This document shows, piece by piece, positions 53,096 through 64,000 of a stretch of DNA of 64,000 nt (within the stretch, counting starts at the first letter, position 1; the number at the start of each line of letters is the position of its first letter). Origin of the DNA: Deinococcus malanensis (GTDB lineage: Bacteria > Deinococcota > Deinococci > Deinococcales > Deinococcaceae); the NCBI RefSeq assembly GCF_014647655.1, contig NZ_BMPP01000004.1, positions 62,001-126,000 of the forward strand, given 5' to 3'. The notes under the pieces are model-generated. The model was not told the origin of the DNA, searched no databases, and saw only the letters and a list, made by a program, of their open reading frames with translations. Position numbers and translations under genes: made by a program.

Positions 53096-54468
53096 GGCAG
53101 CAGAGCCAGGGGGTCGACGGTCTGGCCGCCGAGACGGATCTCGAAGTGCAGGTGGGGACCGGTGCACACACCAGTGCAGCCGATGTACCCCAGCAGTTCG
53201 CCCTGCCGCACCTGCTGACCCTCAGCCACTGCCGTCCGGCTCATGTGGCCGTAGATCAGGGTGCTGTCGCCGCTGACTGTATAGACATTCAGGCCGTAGG
53301 CACCGTATCCACTCTGCGTGACCGTGCCGTCGGACGCCGAGTAGATGGGCGTGCCAACTGGCGCGGCCAGATCGATGCCGCCGTGAAAAACCTGCTCGTG
53401 GAAGGGAATATCCCGTTCAGCGTAGCGGCTGGTCAGGCGGTAGGACTTCATGGGCCAGGCCAGTGTATGTCCGCCCGCGCTGCTGGCAGTCCGCACATTG
53501 GGCTGAGTCGGGCTGGCCTGCGCTGTGGGTTGCTGCTCCGCCTTCTGTCTGGCCTGGGCCAGGGCCACCTCATACTGCACCTGCCGTTCGTAAGCCTCTT
53601 TGCGCCGCTGGCGCTCCGGGCTGTTCTTCCAGGCCAGGTAGGCCTCGTAGCGCTCCTGGCGTTCGTATTTCTCCAGGAGCTGTTGACGCCTGCGTTCGGC
53701 CTTCCAGGCCAGAAAACGCTGGTACTGTGCCTGTTTGCGCCGGACCGCCTCGGCTTTGCGCTCGGCGGCCTGACGTGCCAGCAGGGTCTTCTGGAATCCA
53801 TCTGCGCGGACGTCGGGCAGCAGCAGTTCGTCGCCGACGCGCAGTGCCCCGGGCAGCACGCCGTTGGCTTCCACCGTTCTCAGCAGGTCCGCGCCGTAGC
53901 CGGCGATCAGCGACCAGGCGTTCTGACCGGGCTTGATTCGCACCAGCAGGCCGCGGGGACCAGTCGGAATGTTCAGGGTGTCCCCAGCCCGCACCTGACT
54001 CAGGCTGGTCAGGTTGAGGTTCACGCCCAGGAGGTCCACCACACCGAGTCCGAAGCGGCCCGCGATTGAGGCCAGCGAATCACCGGCCGTGACACGGTAG
54101 GTCTGAATCGATGGAGGCCGGACCGGCGCACGTTCCACCGCCGGCTCAGGCAGAAGCACGCGGACCAGGCGTCCGGGACCGGTGTCGCGCGGCAGGAAAG
54201 CCGCCGCACCCTGGGAGACGCCGTAGCGGGCTGCGACCGTCCTGAGGGGCACCCGACCACTGGTGACCACCAGGACCGACGTGCCTCCCTGGGTAGGTTG
54301 CAGGGTGACGTCGGGTGCAGGCTGCAGCAGAGCGTCTGCAGCAGGAAACAGGCCCGACAGGGGTGCGGGAAGCTCGGCGACTCCCTGGCTCTGGGCACCA
54401 CCGAAGGCAAACAGGCTGAACGTCAGGACGTGGCGTGCGGCCATGCCGGCAAAAAAAGCAAACTTCAT
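53092..54468 (-). CDS. Secreted M23 peptidase with LysM domains and coiled coil (458 aa)
   Basis: A signal peptide (MKFAFFAGMAARHVLTFSLF) leads to export. LysM-like domains around residues 60-105 and 115-165 (YRVTAGDSLASIAGRFGLGV) and a third degenerate one up to about 215 should bind murein. Residues 220-310 form an Arg/Glu/Gln-rich coiled coil. The C-terminal M23 domain has FHGGIDLAAPVGTPI (His, Asp) and GPHLHFEIRLGG, so zinc ligands are intact and endopeptidase activity is likely. Arrangement resembles EnvC/NlpD-type cell-division hydrolases or activators. It follows rho by 17 nt. Confidence 0.9.
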   Translation of the reverse strand: MKFAFFAGMAARHVLTFSLFAFGGAQSQGVAELPAPLSGLFPAADALLQPAPDVTLQPTQGGTSVLVVTSGRVPLRTVAARYGVSQGAAAFLPRDTGPGRLVRVLLPEPAVERAPVRPPSIQTYRVTAGDSLASIAGRFGLGVVDLLGVNLNLTSLSQVRAGDTLNIPTGPRGLLVRIKPGQNAWSLIAGYGADLLRTVEANGVLPGALRVGDELLLPDVRADGFQKTLLARQAAERKAEAVRRKQAQYQRFLAWKAERRRQQLLEKYERQERYEAYLAWKNSPERQRRKEAYERQVQYEVALAQARQKAEQQPTAQASPTQPNVRTASSAGGHTLAWPMKSYRLTSRYAERDIPFHEQVFHGGIDLAAPVGTPIYSASDGTVTQSGYGAYGLNVYTVSGDSTLIYGHMSRTAVAEGQQVRQGELLGYIGCTGVCTGPHLHFEIRLGGQTVDPLALLP

Positions 54469-54485
54469 TCGGTGTGTGGAACTCC

Positions 54486-56482
<1,997 letters not shown>

Positions 56483-56617
56483 GTGTCTTGTCCTCCCGGT
56501 CAGCGGGGGCGCGGGGCACACTGCGGCTCTCCCCTGCCCCCCTGTTCATGAATCAGCATACCCCGCATGAAGCGGGACAGGCGCCTGCCCCTGTTGACTA
56601 TGCCGGGTACAGCCGCA

Positions 56618-56646
56618 TTGACCGCCTGCGCCTGCCGGCCTACCAT
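56618..56646 (+). promoter_or_regulatory. Promoter of the ileS leader
   Basis: TTGACC (56618-56623), a 17-nt spacer, and TACCAT (56641-56646). It would start an RNA near 56653, just before the T-box stem I. Spacing is ideal and the place fits. Confidence 0.65.
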
Positions 56647-56659
56647 GAACAGCAACCCC

Positions 56660-56940
56660 GCGCAGGGGTCAAACATTCAAGACGACCGAGAGGACAGTAG
56701 GGCCGGACAGCAGGCACGAGCGAGTCAGGGGTGGTGGAAGCCTGACGCCCAGCACCGGAATTCCGAAGATCACCTCCCGCGCCGGCGGAAGAACGGCCTC
56801 AGGCCCAGTAGACCCGCCCGTACGCCCCACGACAGAGGGCCTTGCAACGAGGCCGGCCCAGGTGCCGGCGAAGTTGGGTGGTACCACGCGCACTAACCTG
56901 CCGCGTCCCAGCATCTGCTAGGGCGCGGCTGTTTTTTGGC
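56660..56940 (+). ncRNA. T-box riboswitch (tRNA-Ile sensing) before ileS
   Basis: The signature T-box sequence TGGGTGGTACCACGCG lies at 56875-56890, followed by an intrinsic terminator. Upstream are the AGTA motif of stem I (56696-56699), a GGTG loop part (near 56731), and a specifier loop with GAAG-ATC-ACC, codon ATC at 56769-56771, which reads Ile. Uncharged tRNA-Ile binding should favour the antiterminator and allow ileS expression. Ends are approximate. Confidence 0.88.
56901..56937 (+). terminator. T-box-controlled terminator
   Basis: CCGCGTCCCAGCA pairs with TGCTAGGGCGCGG (one mismatch, one G-U), then CTGTTTTTT. The T-box sequence overlaps the region that could form the competing antiterminator. 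Confidence 0.85.
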
Positions 56941-57066
56941 TTGAAAGGAGGGCCACGGTGCAAAGACAACTCGACCGGTTCCGGCGTCCTGTCGAGCTGG
57001 CCCTGACCCGAATTTTATACAGCTGACCCGCCTGTTCACCCTTTCCCACGTCCTTCAGGAGTCCCT

Positions 57067-60000
57067 ATGACCGTAACCCCCAAACCCCCGATGTTCGGAA
57101 CCGTCCCAACCAATCCCAGTTTTCCGGAACTGGAATTGCAGACGCTGCGCTGGTGGCAGGAGCGCCGCATCTTCGAGCGCAGCCTGGAGCAGACCGCCGA
57201 CGGCCCGCGTTTCACCTTCTACGAGGGTCCACCCACCGCCAACGGCATGCCCGGCATTCACCACGTCGAGGCGCGTAGCCTCAAGGACTTGTTTCCGCGC
57301 TTCAAGACCATGCAGGGCTACTACGTGGGCCGCAAGGCGGGCTGGGACACGCACGGGCTGCCGGTCGAGATCGCGGTGGAAAAAAAGCTCGGCCTGAACA
57401 CCAAGCGTGAAGTTGAAGCGTACGGGATCGACAAGTTCAACGCTCAGTGCCGCGAGACGGTCTTCGAGTACGAGCAGGAGTGGCGCCGCTTCACCGAGCG
57501 CATGGCGTACTGGGTGGACCTGGACCGGCCCTACATGACGCTGCAGCGCAACTACATCGAATCGATCTGGTGGAGCGTGCAGCAACTGGACCAGAAAGGA
57601 CTGCTGTACAAGGGTTTCCGTGTGGCGCCCTACTGTCCCAAGGACGGCACGACCCTGTCCAACGCGGAGGTCAGCGAGGGCTACAAGGACATCCAGGACC
57701 CCAGCGTGTACGTACCCTTCGTCCTGAAGGACCCGGGGGCTCTGGGGCTGCCGGCTGACACAGCGTTCCTGGTGTGGACGACCACGCCCTGGACGCTGCC
57801 GTACAACGTGGGCGTGGCGGTCCACCCGGACCTGGAGTATGTCGCTGCCCGGGACAAGGAAGGCCGCGTGCTGATCCTGGCCGCGAGTCTGCGCGCCGAG
57901 GTGCTGGGCGAGGACGCCGAGGTCGTGAAGAGCTTCCGTGGAAACGAGCTGGAGCGGGTGCCATACGAGCCCCTGTTTACCGAGGCCTACGAGACCGAGG
58001 GCGAAGGCAAGGCGGTGTGGATGTCGGGGCTGGACACCTATGTCTCGGACAAGGACGGCACCGGCCTGGTGCACACCGCGCCGGCCTTCGGTGAGGACGA
58101 CATGCGGCTGGCGCGCAACTACGGGTTCCCGGTGATCGTGGGGGTGGACAGCGAGGGCAAGCACCGGTTCGGGCCGTGGAAGGGCGTGTTCTTCCGCGAC
58201 GCCAACACCGAGATCGTGCGTGACCTGCGCGCGCGAGGGCTGATGTGGAAGGAGAAGAACTTCCTGCACTCGTACCCGCACTGCTGGCGCTGCGGCACCC
58301 CGCTGATGTACTACGCCACCGAGAGCTGGTACCTGAACAACACCCGCCTCAAAGGCCGCCTGATCGAGCTGAACGGCACCATCGACTGGCACCCGGCACA
58401 CATCCGCACCGGGCGTTACGGCGGCTGGCTGGAAAACCTGATCGACTGGAACATCAGCCGCAGCCGCTACTGGGGCACGCCGCTGCCGGTCTGGGAGGCC
58501 GAGGACGGCGAGTACCGCGTCGTGGGCAGTTACGCCGAACTGGCCGAGCTGAGCGGCCGGACCGAGGTGACCGGCGAGGACTTCGATCCGCACCGGCCCT
58601 ACGTGGACGACATCACGTTCGAGGTGGATGGTAAGACCTTCCGCCGCGTGCCGTACGTGATGGACGTGTGGTACGACTCGGGCTCCATGCCGTTCGCGCA
58701 GCACCACTATCCCTTCGAGAACCGGGAACTGTTCGAGCAGGGCGGCTTCCCGGCGGACTACATCAGTGAGGCCATCGACCAGACCCGCGGGTGGTTTAAC
58801 TCGCTGCACCAGATCGGCACCATGGTGTTCGACTCGGTGGCCTACAAGTCGGTGATCTGCGCCGGGCACTTCCTGGACGAGAAGGGCCAGAAGATGAGCA
58901 AGTCCAAGGGAAACATCCTCGACCCCTGGGAGGTGTTCAACACCTACGGCGCGGACGCCGCGCGCTGGTACACCTACGTGTCCGCACCGCCGGAGCTGTC
59001 GCGCCGGGTGGGGCTGAATGTCATCGGCGAGGCCTTCCGCAGCTACTTCATGACGCTGTGGAACACGTACTCCTTCTTCGTGCTGTATGCCAACCTGGAC
59101 CAGCCGGACCTGCGCGCGGCCCCGCCGGTCGAGGAGCGGCCCGAGGTGGACCGCTGGCTCGTCGCCAAGGTGCAGGCGCTGGTGGGCACCGTCACAGCCG
59201 CACTGGACAGCTACGACCCCACGGGATCGAGCCGGGCGCTCCAGGACTTTGTGGTCGAGGACCTCAGCAACTGGTACGTGAGACGCAATCGTCGGCGCTT
59301 CTGGAGTGGAGACGGGCAGGTGGACCTCAGCGCCTACGCCACGCTCCACTACGCGCTGGTGACAGTCACGCAGTTGACCGCTCCGTTCACGCCGTTCCTG
59401 GCCGAGTCGCTGTATCAGAATCTGGTCCGCAGCGTGACTCCGGACGCGCCCGAAAGCGTGCATCTGGGCACCTGGCCGCAGGTGAACGAGGCCCTCAGCG
59501 CGCCGGAACTGGTCGGCGAGATGGACGCGGTGCTGCGCGTGGTGTCACTGGGCCGTGCGGTACGCGGGCAGACGGGCATGCGCCAGCGTCAGCCGCTGCC
59601 CAAAGTGATGCTGCGCGCCCGCACATCCGAACAGACGGCGGCCCTGGGGCGCTTTGCCGAGCAGATCAAGGAGGAACTGAACGTCAAGGAGGTCGAGCTG
59701 CTTGACCAGTACGCCGAGCTGGTGAGCTACCAGCTACGGCCGAACCTGCCGCTGCTGGGCAAGAAGTTCGGCAAGGCGGTGCCGCAGGTTCGGGCAGCGC
59801 TGCAGGAGGCCGACGCTTCCGAGGTCGCCCGTTTCGTGCGCGACGGCAAGTTCTTTGAGGTCGTCGCTCCGACCGGCGAGCGCTTCGAACTGGGGCCCGA
59901 CGAGGTGCTGGTGGACGCCCGTTCTCCCGAAGGCTTTGCGGCGCAGGAGGAAGCAGGCTACCTGGTGGCCTTCGATACGCAGCTGACCCGCGAGCTGGAG

Positions 60001-60267
60001 CTTGAAGGGCTTGCCCGCGACCTGGTGCGCGGCATCCAGGACGGCCGCAAGAAGGCCGGGTTCGAAGTGTCCGACCGGATCACGCTGCATCTGGACCTGA
60101 CCGGCGACACCCGTGAGGCGGCCGAGGTCTGGCAGGAGTACCTGATGAGCGAAACCCTGACCGAGGCGCTGGTCTTCGGCGTGGCCGAGGGCTTCGCCGC
60201 AGAGGTCGAGGGTGGCACGGCGTACCTGGAACGGCTGGACCGCGACGGGTCCGTGGCGGGCGCCTGA
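57067..60267 (+). CDS. ileS: Isoleucyl-tRNA synthetase, IleRS2-like
   Basis: Class I synthetase charging tRNA-Ile. The HIGH region is PTANGMPGIHH (residues 56-66), the form seen in the eukaryote-like IleRS2 type, rather than the ANGNIHIGH form of IleRS1. KMSKSKGN begins at residue 609. The editing domain (about 190-390, with LVWTTTPWTLPYNVGVAVHP) and a C-terminal anticodon domain complete 1066 aa; no C-terminal zinc finger of the IleRS1 type was seen. IleRS2 enzymes are known for mupirocin tolerance. RBS AGGAG precedes the ATG. It is controlled by the T-box leader. Confidence 0.96.
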   Translation: MTVTPKPPMFGTVPTNPSFPELELQTLRWWQERRIFERSLEQTADGPRFTFYEGPPTANGMPGIHHVEARSLKDLFPRFKTMQGYYVGRKAGWDTHGLPVEIAVEKKLGLNTKREVEAYGIDKFNAQCRETVFEYEQEWRRFTERMAYWVDLDRPYMTLQRNYIESIWWSVQQLDQKGLLYKGFRVAPYCPKDGTTLSNAEVSEGYKDIQDPSVYVPFVLKDPGALGLPADTAFLVWTTTPWTLPYNVGVAVHPDLEYVAARDKEGRVLILAASLRAEVLGEDAEVVKSFRGNELERVPYEPLFTEAYETEGEGKAVWMSGLDTYVSDKDGTGLVHTAPAFGEDDMRLARNYGFPVIVGVDSEGKHRFGPWKGVFFRDANTEIVRDLRARGLMWKEKNFLHSYPHCWRCGTPLMYYATESWYLNNTRLKGRLIELNGTIDWHPAHIRTGRYGGWLENLIDWNISRSRYWGTPLPVWEAEDGEYRVVGSYAELAELSGRTEVTGEDFDPHRPYVDDITFEVDGKTFRRVPYVMDVWYDSGSMPFAQHHYPFENRELFEQGGFPADYISEAIDQTRGWFNSLHQIGTMVFDSVAYKSVICAGHFLDEKGQKMSKSKGNILDPWEVFNTYGADAARWYTYVSAPPELSRRVGLNVIGEAFRSYFMTLWNTYSFFVLYANLDQPDLRAAPPVEERPEVDRWLVAKVQALVGTVTAALDSYDPTGSSRALQDFVVEDLSNWYVRRNRRRFWSGDGQVDLSAYATLHYALVTVTQLTAPFTPFLAESLYQNLVRSVTPDAPESVHLGTWPQVNEALSAPELVGEMDAVLRVVSLGRAVRGQTGMRQRQPLPKVMLRARTSEQTAALGRFAEQIKEELNVKEVELLDQYAELVSYQLRPNLPLLGKKFGKAVPQVRAALQEADASEVARFVRDGKFFEVVAPTGERFELGPDEVLVDARSPEGFAAQEEAGYLVAFDTQLTRELELEGLARDLVRGIQDGRKKAGFEVSDRITLHLDLTGDTREAAEVWQEYLMSETLTEALVFGVAEGFAAEVEGGTAYLERLDRDGSVAGA

Positions 60268-60286
60268 ACGCTTCAGCCAAGGGGAA

Positions 60287-60314
60287 AGGGGCGCCAGCTG
60301 GCGCCCCCTTTTTT
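60287..60314 (+). terminator. Terminator of ileS
   Basis: Self-complementary stem GGGGCGCCAG / CTGGCGCCCC at 60288-60307 and a T6 tract (60309-60314). It lies 20 nt past the stop and also before the end of the convergent degV-type gene. Confidence 0.9.
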
Positions 60315-60322
60315 CGATTCAC

Positions 60323-61168
60323 TCAGCCGTGGTAGGGCCGCACCAGCACACCGAAGGTCCCCGGACCGACGTGGGCCCCGATCACCGGACCCAGGAGCAG
60401 GGCACGCCCCTGCTTGATGTTTAGCCCACTGCGGCTGACCGCACCCTGCAGTTCAGAGATGCGGGCCACATCGCGCCCGGCGTGAACGATGGTTACGGAG
60501 ACCGGCCTGTTCCCGAAGCGCTGCACTGCGTTGGCCAGCATGTCCGGAAGAACCTGTGGGGCCTTGAGGCGCTTGACCACGCTGAGCTTGCCCTGATCGA
60601 AGTGCAGCACCGGACGCAGGTTAAGCATGTTGCCGACCACCTGCTGCGCCCGGCCGATCCGTCCGCTGCGGCGCAGGTATTCCAGAGACGCCACGCTGAA
60701 GTCGGTGGACATCTCCGTGCGGATGGCATGGACCAGCTGTTCGGCCTGCTCCATGCTCTGGCCCGCGTCCAGGGCTGCGCGGGCCGCCAGGGCCACCTCG
60801 GCCAGGGGCGCCGTGGTCAGGAGGCTGTCCACCACCCGCACGCGCGTGGGCTCAGGCAGGCGGCTGACGGCTTCACGGGCGTGACGCACGGTCTCCGAGA
60901 GTTCGCCGGAAATGTGTACGCTGAAGACGGCCTCATGCGTCTCCAGCAGACCCCGGTAATGCTGCTCGAAAAAATCGGCGCTGGGCGGCTCTGTGGTGGC
61001 CTGACCACCCGAACGCAGGTGGTCGTACACGGCGTCGGGGTCGATCTCCTGCCAGTCGAGAAAGCTGCGCCCACCGATCTGAACCGTCAGGGGAATCACT
61101 TCGATGCCGTAGGTCTGGGCCGCCTCCGGGGACAAATCGCTGGTGGAGTCGGTGAGCACGGCAATCAT
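60323..61168 (-). CDS. DegV family fatty-acid binding protein (281 aa)
   Basis: DegV/FakB-type fold: VLTDSTSDLSPEAAQTYGIE with the Ser-Thr lipid carboxylate contacts at the N-terminus, VIPLTVQIGGRSFLD, TEPPSADFFEQHYRG, SVHISGELSETVRHAREA and RSGRIGRAQQVVGNMLNLRP. Such proteins bind one fatty acid and, in Firmicutes, present it to the kinase FakA. No FakA-like gene is near. TAGGTT lies 6 nt before the ATG, with GAGG between. Confidence 0.92.
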   Translation of the reverse strand: MIAVLTDSTSDLSPEAAQTYGIEVIPLTVQIGGRSFLDWQEIDPDAVYDHLRSGGQATTEPPSADFFEQHYRGLLETHEAVFSVHISGELSETVRHAREAVSRLPEPTRVRVVDSLLTTAPLAEVALAARAALDAGQSMEQAEQLVHAIRTEMSTDFSVASLEYLRRSGRIGRAQQVVGNMLNLRPVLHFDQGKLSVVKRLKAPQVLPDMLANAVQRFGNRPVSVTIVHAGRDVARISELQGAVSRSGLNIKQGRALLLGPVIGAHVGPGTFGVLVRPYHG

Positions 61169-61222
61169 GACCTCAACCTAGATGGACCACAGACGCACTT
61201 CCGTGAGCTTCCTTACGCCCTG

Positions 61223-61241
61223 GGGGGCGTATGACGCCCCC
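61223..61241. repeat. Hairpin between degV-type gene and bshA
   Basis: GGGGGCGT and ACGCCCCC pair around ATG. It lies in the divergent promoter region 57 nt before the bshA start. It has no T tract. Confidence 0.5.
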
Positions 61242-61297
61242 TGGACGGCTGGGCTTGACATGCGGCTGACCGCTACAGAGTTCTATACTTCGCAACC

Positions 61298-62452
61298 ATG
61301 ACGCCTGGATTTCCCCCACAAGACGGCCTGAAGATCGCAGTGCTGTGTCACGCGAGCGCCGGGGGCTCCGGGGTGGTCGCGACCGAACTCGGGCTGATGG
61401 TCGCCCGCGCAGGGCATGAGGTCCATTTTGTGGGCTCAGCGCAACCCTTCCGGCTGGCCGGTGCCGGTGGAATGACCGGTCCCTATTTCCATCAGGTGGG
61501 GGGCTTCGCCTACGCCCTGTTCGACCAGCCATATCCGGAGCTGGCGGCGGCCAACACCCTGACCGAGGTCATCCTCGAGCATGGCGTGGAACTCTCGCAC
61601 GCGCATTACGCGATTCCGCACGCGAGTGCGGCGCTGCATGCCCGCAGCGTCAGCGGGAAGACACGCGTCATCACCACCCTGCACGGCACCGACGTGACCC
61701 TGGTGGGCGCCGAACCGGCCTTCCGCCACACCACGCGCTACGCCATCGAGCGGTCTGACCATGTCACGGCGGTGTCGTCGTTCCTGGCAAACCAGACCCG
61801 CGAGGTCTTCGGGACCGATCGTGAGATCGAGGTTATTCACAACTTCGTCGACAGTACCCGCTTTGTGCGCATCACCGATCCTGCGGTGCGCGCCCGCTTT
61901 GCGCATCCGGATGAGGCCCTGCTGGTGCATGTCAGCAACTTCAGGGCCGTAAAGCGCCCGGAGGACGTCGTTCAGGTCTTCGCACGGGTGGCCAGTGAGA
62001 TTCCAGCCCGTCTGCTGATGATCGGGGACGGTCCGGAGCGTCCCCGCGCCTTTGAACTTGCCCAACAACTGGGCGTCATCGGACGGACCCACTTCCTCGG
62101 CTCGTTTCCAGATGTCCAGACCATCCTGGGCATCAGTGATCTCTTCCTGCTGCCCAGCAGCAACGAGAGTTTCGGGCTGGCGGCCCTGGAGGCCATGAGT
62201 TGCGAGGTCCCGGTGGTGGCTGCCCGTGCAGGTGGCGTGCCCGAGGTGGTGGAGGACGGTGTTACCGGCTTCCTCTCCCCCGTGGCGGACGTAGACCACA
62301 TGGCGGACCGGGCCCTACAGATCCTGCGCGACCGTGACGTGTATACCCGCATGGCCCAGGCCGCCCGGCAAGCGGCAGTCAACAGGTTTCCCCCAGAGCT
62401 GATCGTGCCACAGTACCTGAACGCCTATCACCGGACGGTCGCGGGCCAATAA
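61298..62452 (+). CDS. bshA: N-acetyl-alpha-D-glucosaminyl L-malate synthase BshA
   Basis: First step of bacillithiol synthesis: joins GlcNAc from UDP-GlcNAc to L-malate. GT4 glycosyltransferase: [20 protein letters not shown] (the GGSGV loop is typical of BshA), [41 protein letters not shown], and the donor-site motif [20 protein letters not shown]. At 384 aa it is normal. TATACT lies 8 nt before the ATG. Deinococcus is known to make bacillithiol; bshB and bshC are not in the window. Confidence 0.95.
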   Translation: MTPGFPPQDGLKIAVLCHASAGGSGVVATELGLMVARAGHEVHFVGSAQPFRLAGAGGMTGPYFHQVGGFAYALFDQPYPELAAANTLTEVILEHGVELSHAHYAIPHASAALHARSVSGKTRVITTLHGTDVTLVGAEPAFRHTTRYAIERSDHVTAVSSFLANQTREVFGTDREIEVIHNFVDSTRFVRITDPAVRARFAHPDEALLVHVSNFRAVKRPEDVVQVFARVASEIPARLLMIGDGPERPRAFELAQQLGVIGRTHFLGSFPDVQTILGISDLFLLPSSNESFGLAALEAMSCEVPVVAARAGGVPEVVEDGVTGFLSPVADVDHMADRALQILRDRDVYTRMAQAARQAAVNRFPPELIVPQYLNAYHRTVAGQ

Positions 62453-62489
62453 GCGTTACCAGGCTGGCATGCAATTGAGCCCCTCTATT

Positions 62490-62534
62490 AAGTGAATAGT
62501 TTCACGATATAACCCACTCGTGAAATGATTACTC
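62490..62534 (+). repeat. Intergenic element, copy E
   Basis: AAGTGAA-TAGT-TTCAC, 14 nt beginning GATA, then GTGAA with tail ATGATTACTC. It starts 38 nt after the bshA stop, between convergent genes. The tail is less like the other four copies. Confidence 0.75.
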
Positions 62535-62552
62535 GCTTCTTGCATTAGCGAA

Positions 62553-62573
62553 GAAAAAAGGGCCCCGGCCCTT
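62553..62573 (-). terminator. Terminator of the small secreted protein gene
   Basis: On the minus strand AAGGGCC and GGCCCTT pair around GG, with a T run (A tract at 62553-62559 on plus). It lies 17 nt past the stop codon of the minus-strand gene. Confidence 0.8.
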
Positions 62574-62589
62574 CATTCACCTATCGTCC

Positions 62590-63159
62590 TTATCGGTTCA
62601 ACCGGACGGTCACGCCGATATCTGCGGCAAATGGCCTGAGACTGACTGCTCTTCCGACATCGACCAGGAATGCGTTCCATCCCCGCTTGACCTGGGCCAC
62701 GTACCCCTTGTTGGCCTTGACGGTGACGTCCCCGTTGACCCACACGATAAACAGGGTGGATCGTCCCGCCTGGGCAGCCACCTCTCTGAGCGGCTCGGCG
62801 TCATCGCGGCGACCGTTGTTGTTCAGGTCGCGGTAGGTGAAGAATCGCAACTCCGCGGACTGGACCTGTCCACTCACAGCAACCGGGTCAATCACACCCG
62901 GCCAGGACACGTTCTGTGGCGTGAGGGCCACCTGTGCCCGCGCCGTAGGAGCAGCGATGGGGATTTCCATGCTGAAGCGGTTGCCCTGCACTGGTACACC
63001 GACGATTTCCTGGACCGGCTGACCGAATGGACTGACCACCCAGCCGCTGACCCGGGTGTCGGCAGTGACTGTTCCGTCCACCGTACCGGACACGATCAGG
63101 GCCGAGGCCTGCGTGGCCAGCAGGCCCAGCATCAGGGAAAGGACGTGACGAGTCTTCAT
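62590..63159 (-). CDS. Secreted protein with an EF-hand-like loop (189 aa)
   Basis: Unrecognised. A signal peptide ([19 protein letters not shown]) is followed by a beta-rich region like carboxypeptidase-regulatory or Ig-like folds ([20 protein letters not shown]). The loop [14 protein letters not shown] near residue 115 has the spacing of a calcium-binding EF-hand or dockerin loop. Likely periplasmic. ATG 63159 has TACACT 6 nt upstream and GGAG within the gap. No partner gene is evident. Confidence 0.7.
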   Translation of the reverse strand: MKTRHVLSLMLGLLATQASALIVSGTVDGTVTADTRVSGWVVSPFGQPVQEIVGVPVQGNRFSMEIPIAAPTARAQVALTPQNVSWPGVIDPVAVSGQVQSAELRFFTYRDLNNNGRRDDAEPLREVAAQAGRSTLFIVWVNGDVTVKANKGYVAQVKRGWNAFLVDVGRAVSLRPFAADIGVTVRLNR

Positions 63160-63269
63160 GTCTCCAGTGTACGGGTCTGACTGACGGCGATATGACTCCA
63201 CATGACAGTCCGCGAGGGCCAAAAGAGGGGACCGGGTCCAAGTGACCCGGCCCTCCTTCAAAACCCTGC

Positions 63270-64000
63270 TTACTTGTTCAGCGCCTGCTTGACCAGGTCG
63301 ATGATCTCGGGCATGGTGTCGGCCACCGGTACGTTCGCTGCGGCGAAGGCCGCGAGCTTGCTTTCGGGGGTACCGACGTCGCCCATGATGATCGCGCCAG
63401 CGTGACCCATGCGCTTACCTTTGGGTGCACTGCGGCCGCTGATAAAGGCCACCACGGGCTTTTTCATGTTCTGGGCGATGTATTCGGCGGCGGCTTCCTC
63501 GTCGGCTCCACCGATCTCACCGATGACCACGACAGCGTCGGTGTCGGGATCAGCTTCGAACAGCGGCAGGACGTCCGCGAAGGTTGTGCCGATCACAGGG
63601 TCGCCACCAATGCCGACGGTGGTGCTGGTGCCCATGCCCGCGTCGTTCAGCAGCTTTGCAGCCTCGTAGGTCAGGGTGCCGGAGCGGCTGATCAGGCCGA
63701 TTCGGCCGGGGTTGGCGTAGATCTTGTTGGGCATGATGCCGATCTTGGCTTCACCGTTGGTCACCAGGCCGGGGCAGTTGCCGCCGATCAGACGGATGCC
63801 TTCGCCACCCTGCGCACGGCTCTCGGCGTCCAGGAGTTTGACTTCCTGTACAGCGCGCATCATGTCCACGGTGGGCACGCCTTCGGTGATCAGCACGATC
63901 AGGGGCATGCCGGCGTGGGCCGCTTCCAGCACGGCGTCGGCGGCGCCTGCAGGCGGCACGAAAATGATCGAGACGTTGGCGCCGTGCTTCTCCTTGGCTT
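63270..64000 (-). CDS. sucD: Succinyl-CoA synthetase alpha subunit, 5' end missing
   Basis: TCA-cycle enzyme, ATP- or GTP-forming. The visible part runs from [20 protein letters not shown] to the end: [60 protein letters not shown], and the phospho-His in [13 protein letters not shown]. About 240 of the usual 290 residues are present; the N-terminal CoA-binding Rossmann start lies beyond the window edge, where sucC is usually next. Confidence 0.96.
   Translation of the reverse strand, partial: AKEKHGANVSIIFVPPAGAADAVLEAAHAGMPLIVLITEGVPTVDMMRAVQEVKLLDAESRAQGGEGIRLIGGNCPGLVTNGEAKIGIMPNKIYANPGRIGLISRSGTLTYEAAKLLNDAGMGTSTTVGIGGDPVIGTTFADVLPLFEADPDTDAVVVIGEIGGADEEAAAEYIAQNMKKPVVAFISGRSAPKGKRMGHAGAIIMGDVGTPESKLAAFAAANVPVADTMPEIIDLVKQALNK

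Noticed and set aside
57055..59463. 802-codon open frame on the minus strand
   Set aside because: It lies antisense to ileS, whose motifs are all intact; long antisense frames are usual in high-GC genes, and the product is His/Val/Arg-rich without domains.

Overview
The window looks like a piece of a Deinococcus chromosome (Deinococcota). Support comes from high GC, a SpoVS homologue in an organism with no other sporulation genes in view, BshA (bacillithiol synthesis), a multi-HRDC RecQ, AsnS beside a bacterial-type AspS, and above all the promoter style: at about twenty genes a TANNNT box sits only 6-9 nt before the start codon, so their mRNAs should be leaderless, as is known to be common in Deinococcus. 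No rRNA, CRISPR array or recognisable insertion sequence was seen; one tRNA-Val is present.

Layout. 1-1.2 kb: 3' part of an amidase gene, then tRNA-Val(TAC) with a terminator. 1.2-6.7 kb: a gene-poor, accessory-looking stretch with small hypothetical genes, a frameshifted GGDEF gene, a DUF7669-like gene and a DUF3592 membrane protein. 6.7-15.5 kb: spoVS, a zinc metallopeptidase, a SufT-like Fe-S protein, two divergent rhodaneses, a class III aminotransferase, a CDF transporter, Hsp20, miaA and glgC. 15.5-30.3 kb, almost all on the minus strand: recQ, a GNAT acetyltransferase, typA, a plus-strand acyl-CoA mutase, a HAD phosphatase, a PhzF protein, asnS, and the glycolytic operon gap-pgk-NIPSNAP-tpiA. 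30.5-38.9 kb: lysC, a PAP2 phosphatase, uvrC, hisS-aspS and a lipoprotein. 38.9-43.3 kb: a lipid kinase, a tyrosine recombinase with a dif-shaped site abutting its start, lnt and a phosphoesterase. 43.3-49.5 kb: an aminotransferase divergent from a five-gene plus-strand operon (HAD, M19 dipeptidase, NlpC/P60, dipeptide epimerase, Gfo/Idh) that reads as murein-peptide recycling. 49.5-56.5 kb, minus strand: two coupled alpha/beta hydrolases, pdxS-pdxT, and transaldolase-rho-M23 peptidase-response regulator. 56.6-64 kb: a T-box riboswitch and IleRS, a DegV protein, bshA, a small secreted protein and the 3' part of sucD.

Most noteworthy: (1) a 44-47 bp intergenic element found five times, always downstream of a gene and in that gene's orientation, with core GTGAA-N4-TTCAC, then 14 nt beginning GATA, then GTGA; (2) an 11-6-11 near-palindrome with dif geometry ending 4 nt before the recombinase start codon; (3) a complete-looking transcriptional T-box with Ile specifier ATC before ileS; (4) the leaderless -10 pattern, which corrects the starts of recQ, uvrC and one hydrolase; (5) the frameshift in the GGDEF gene.
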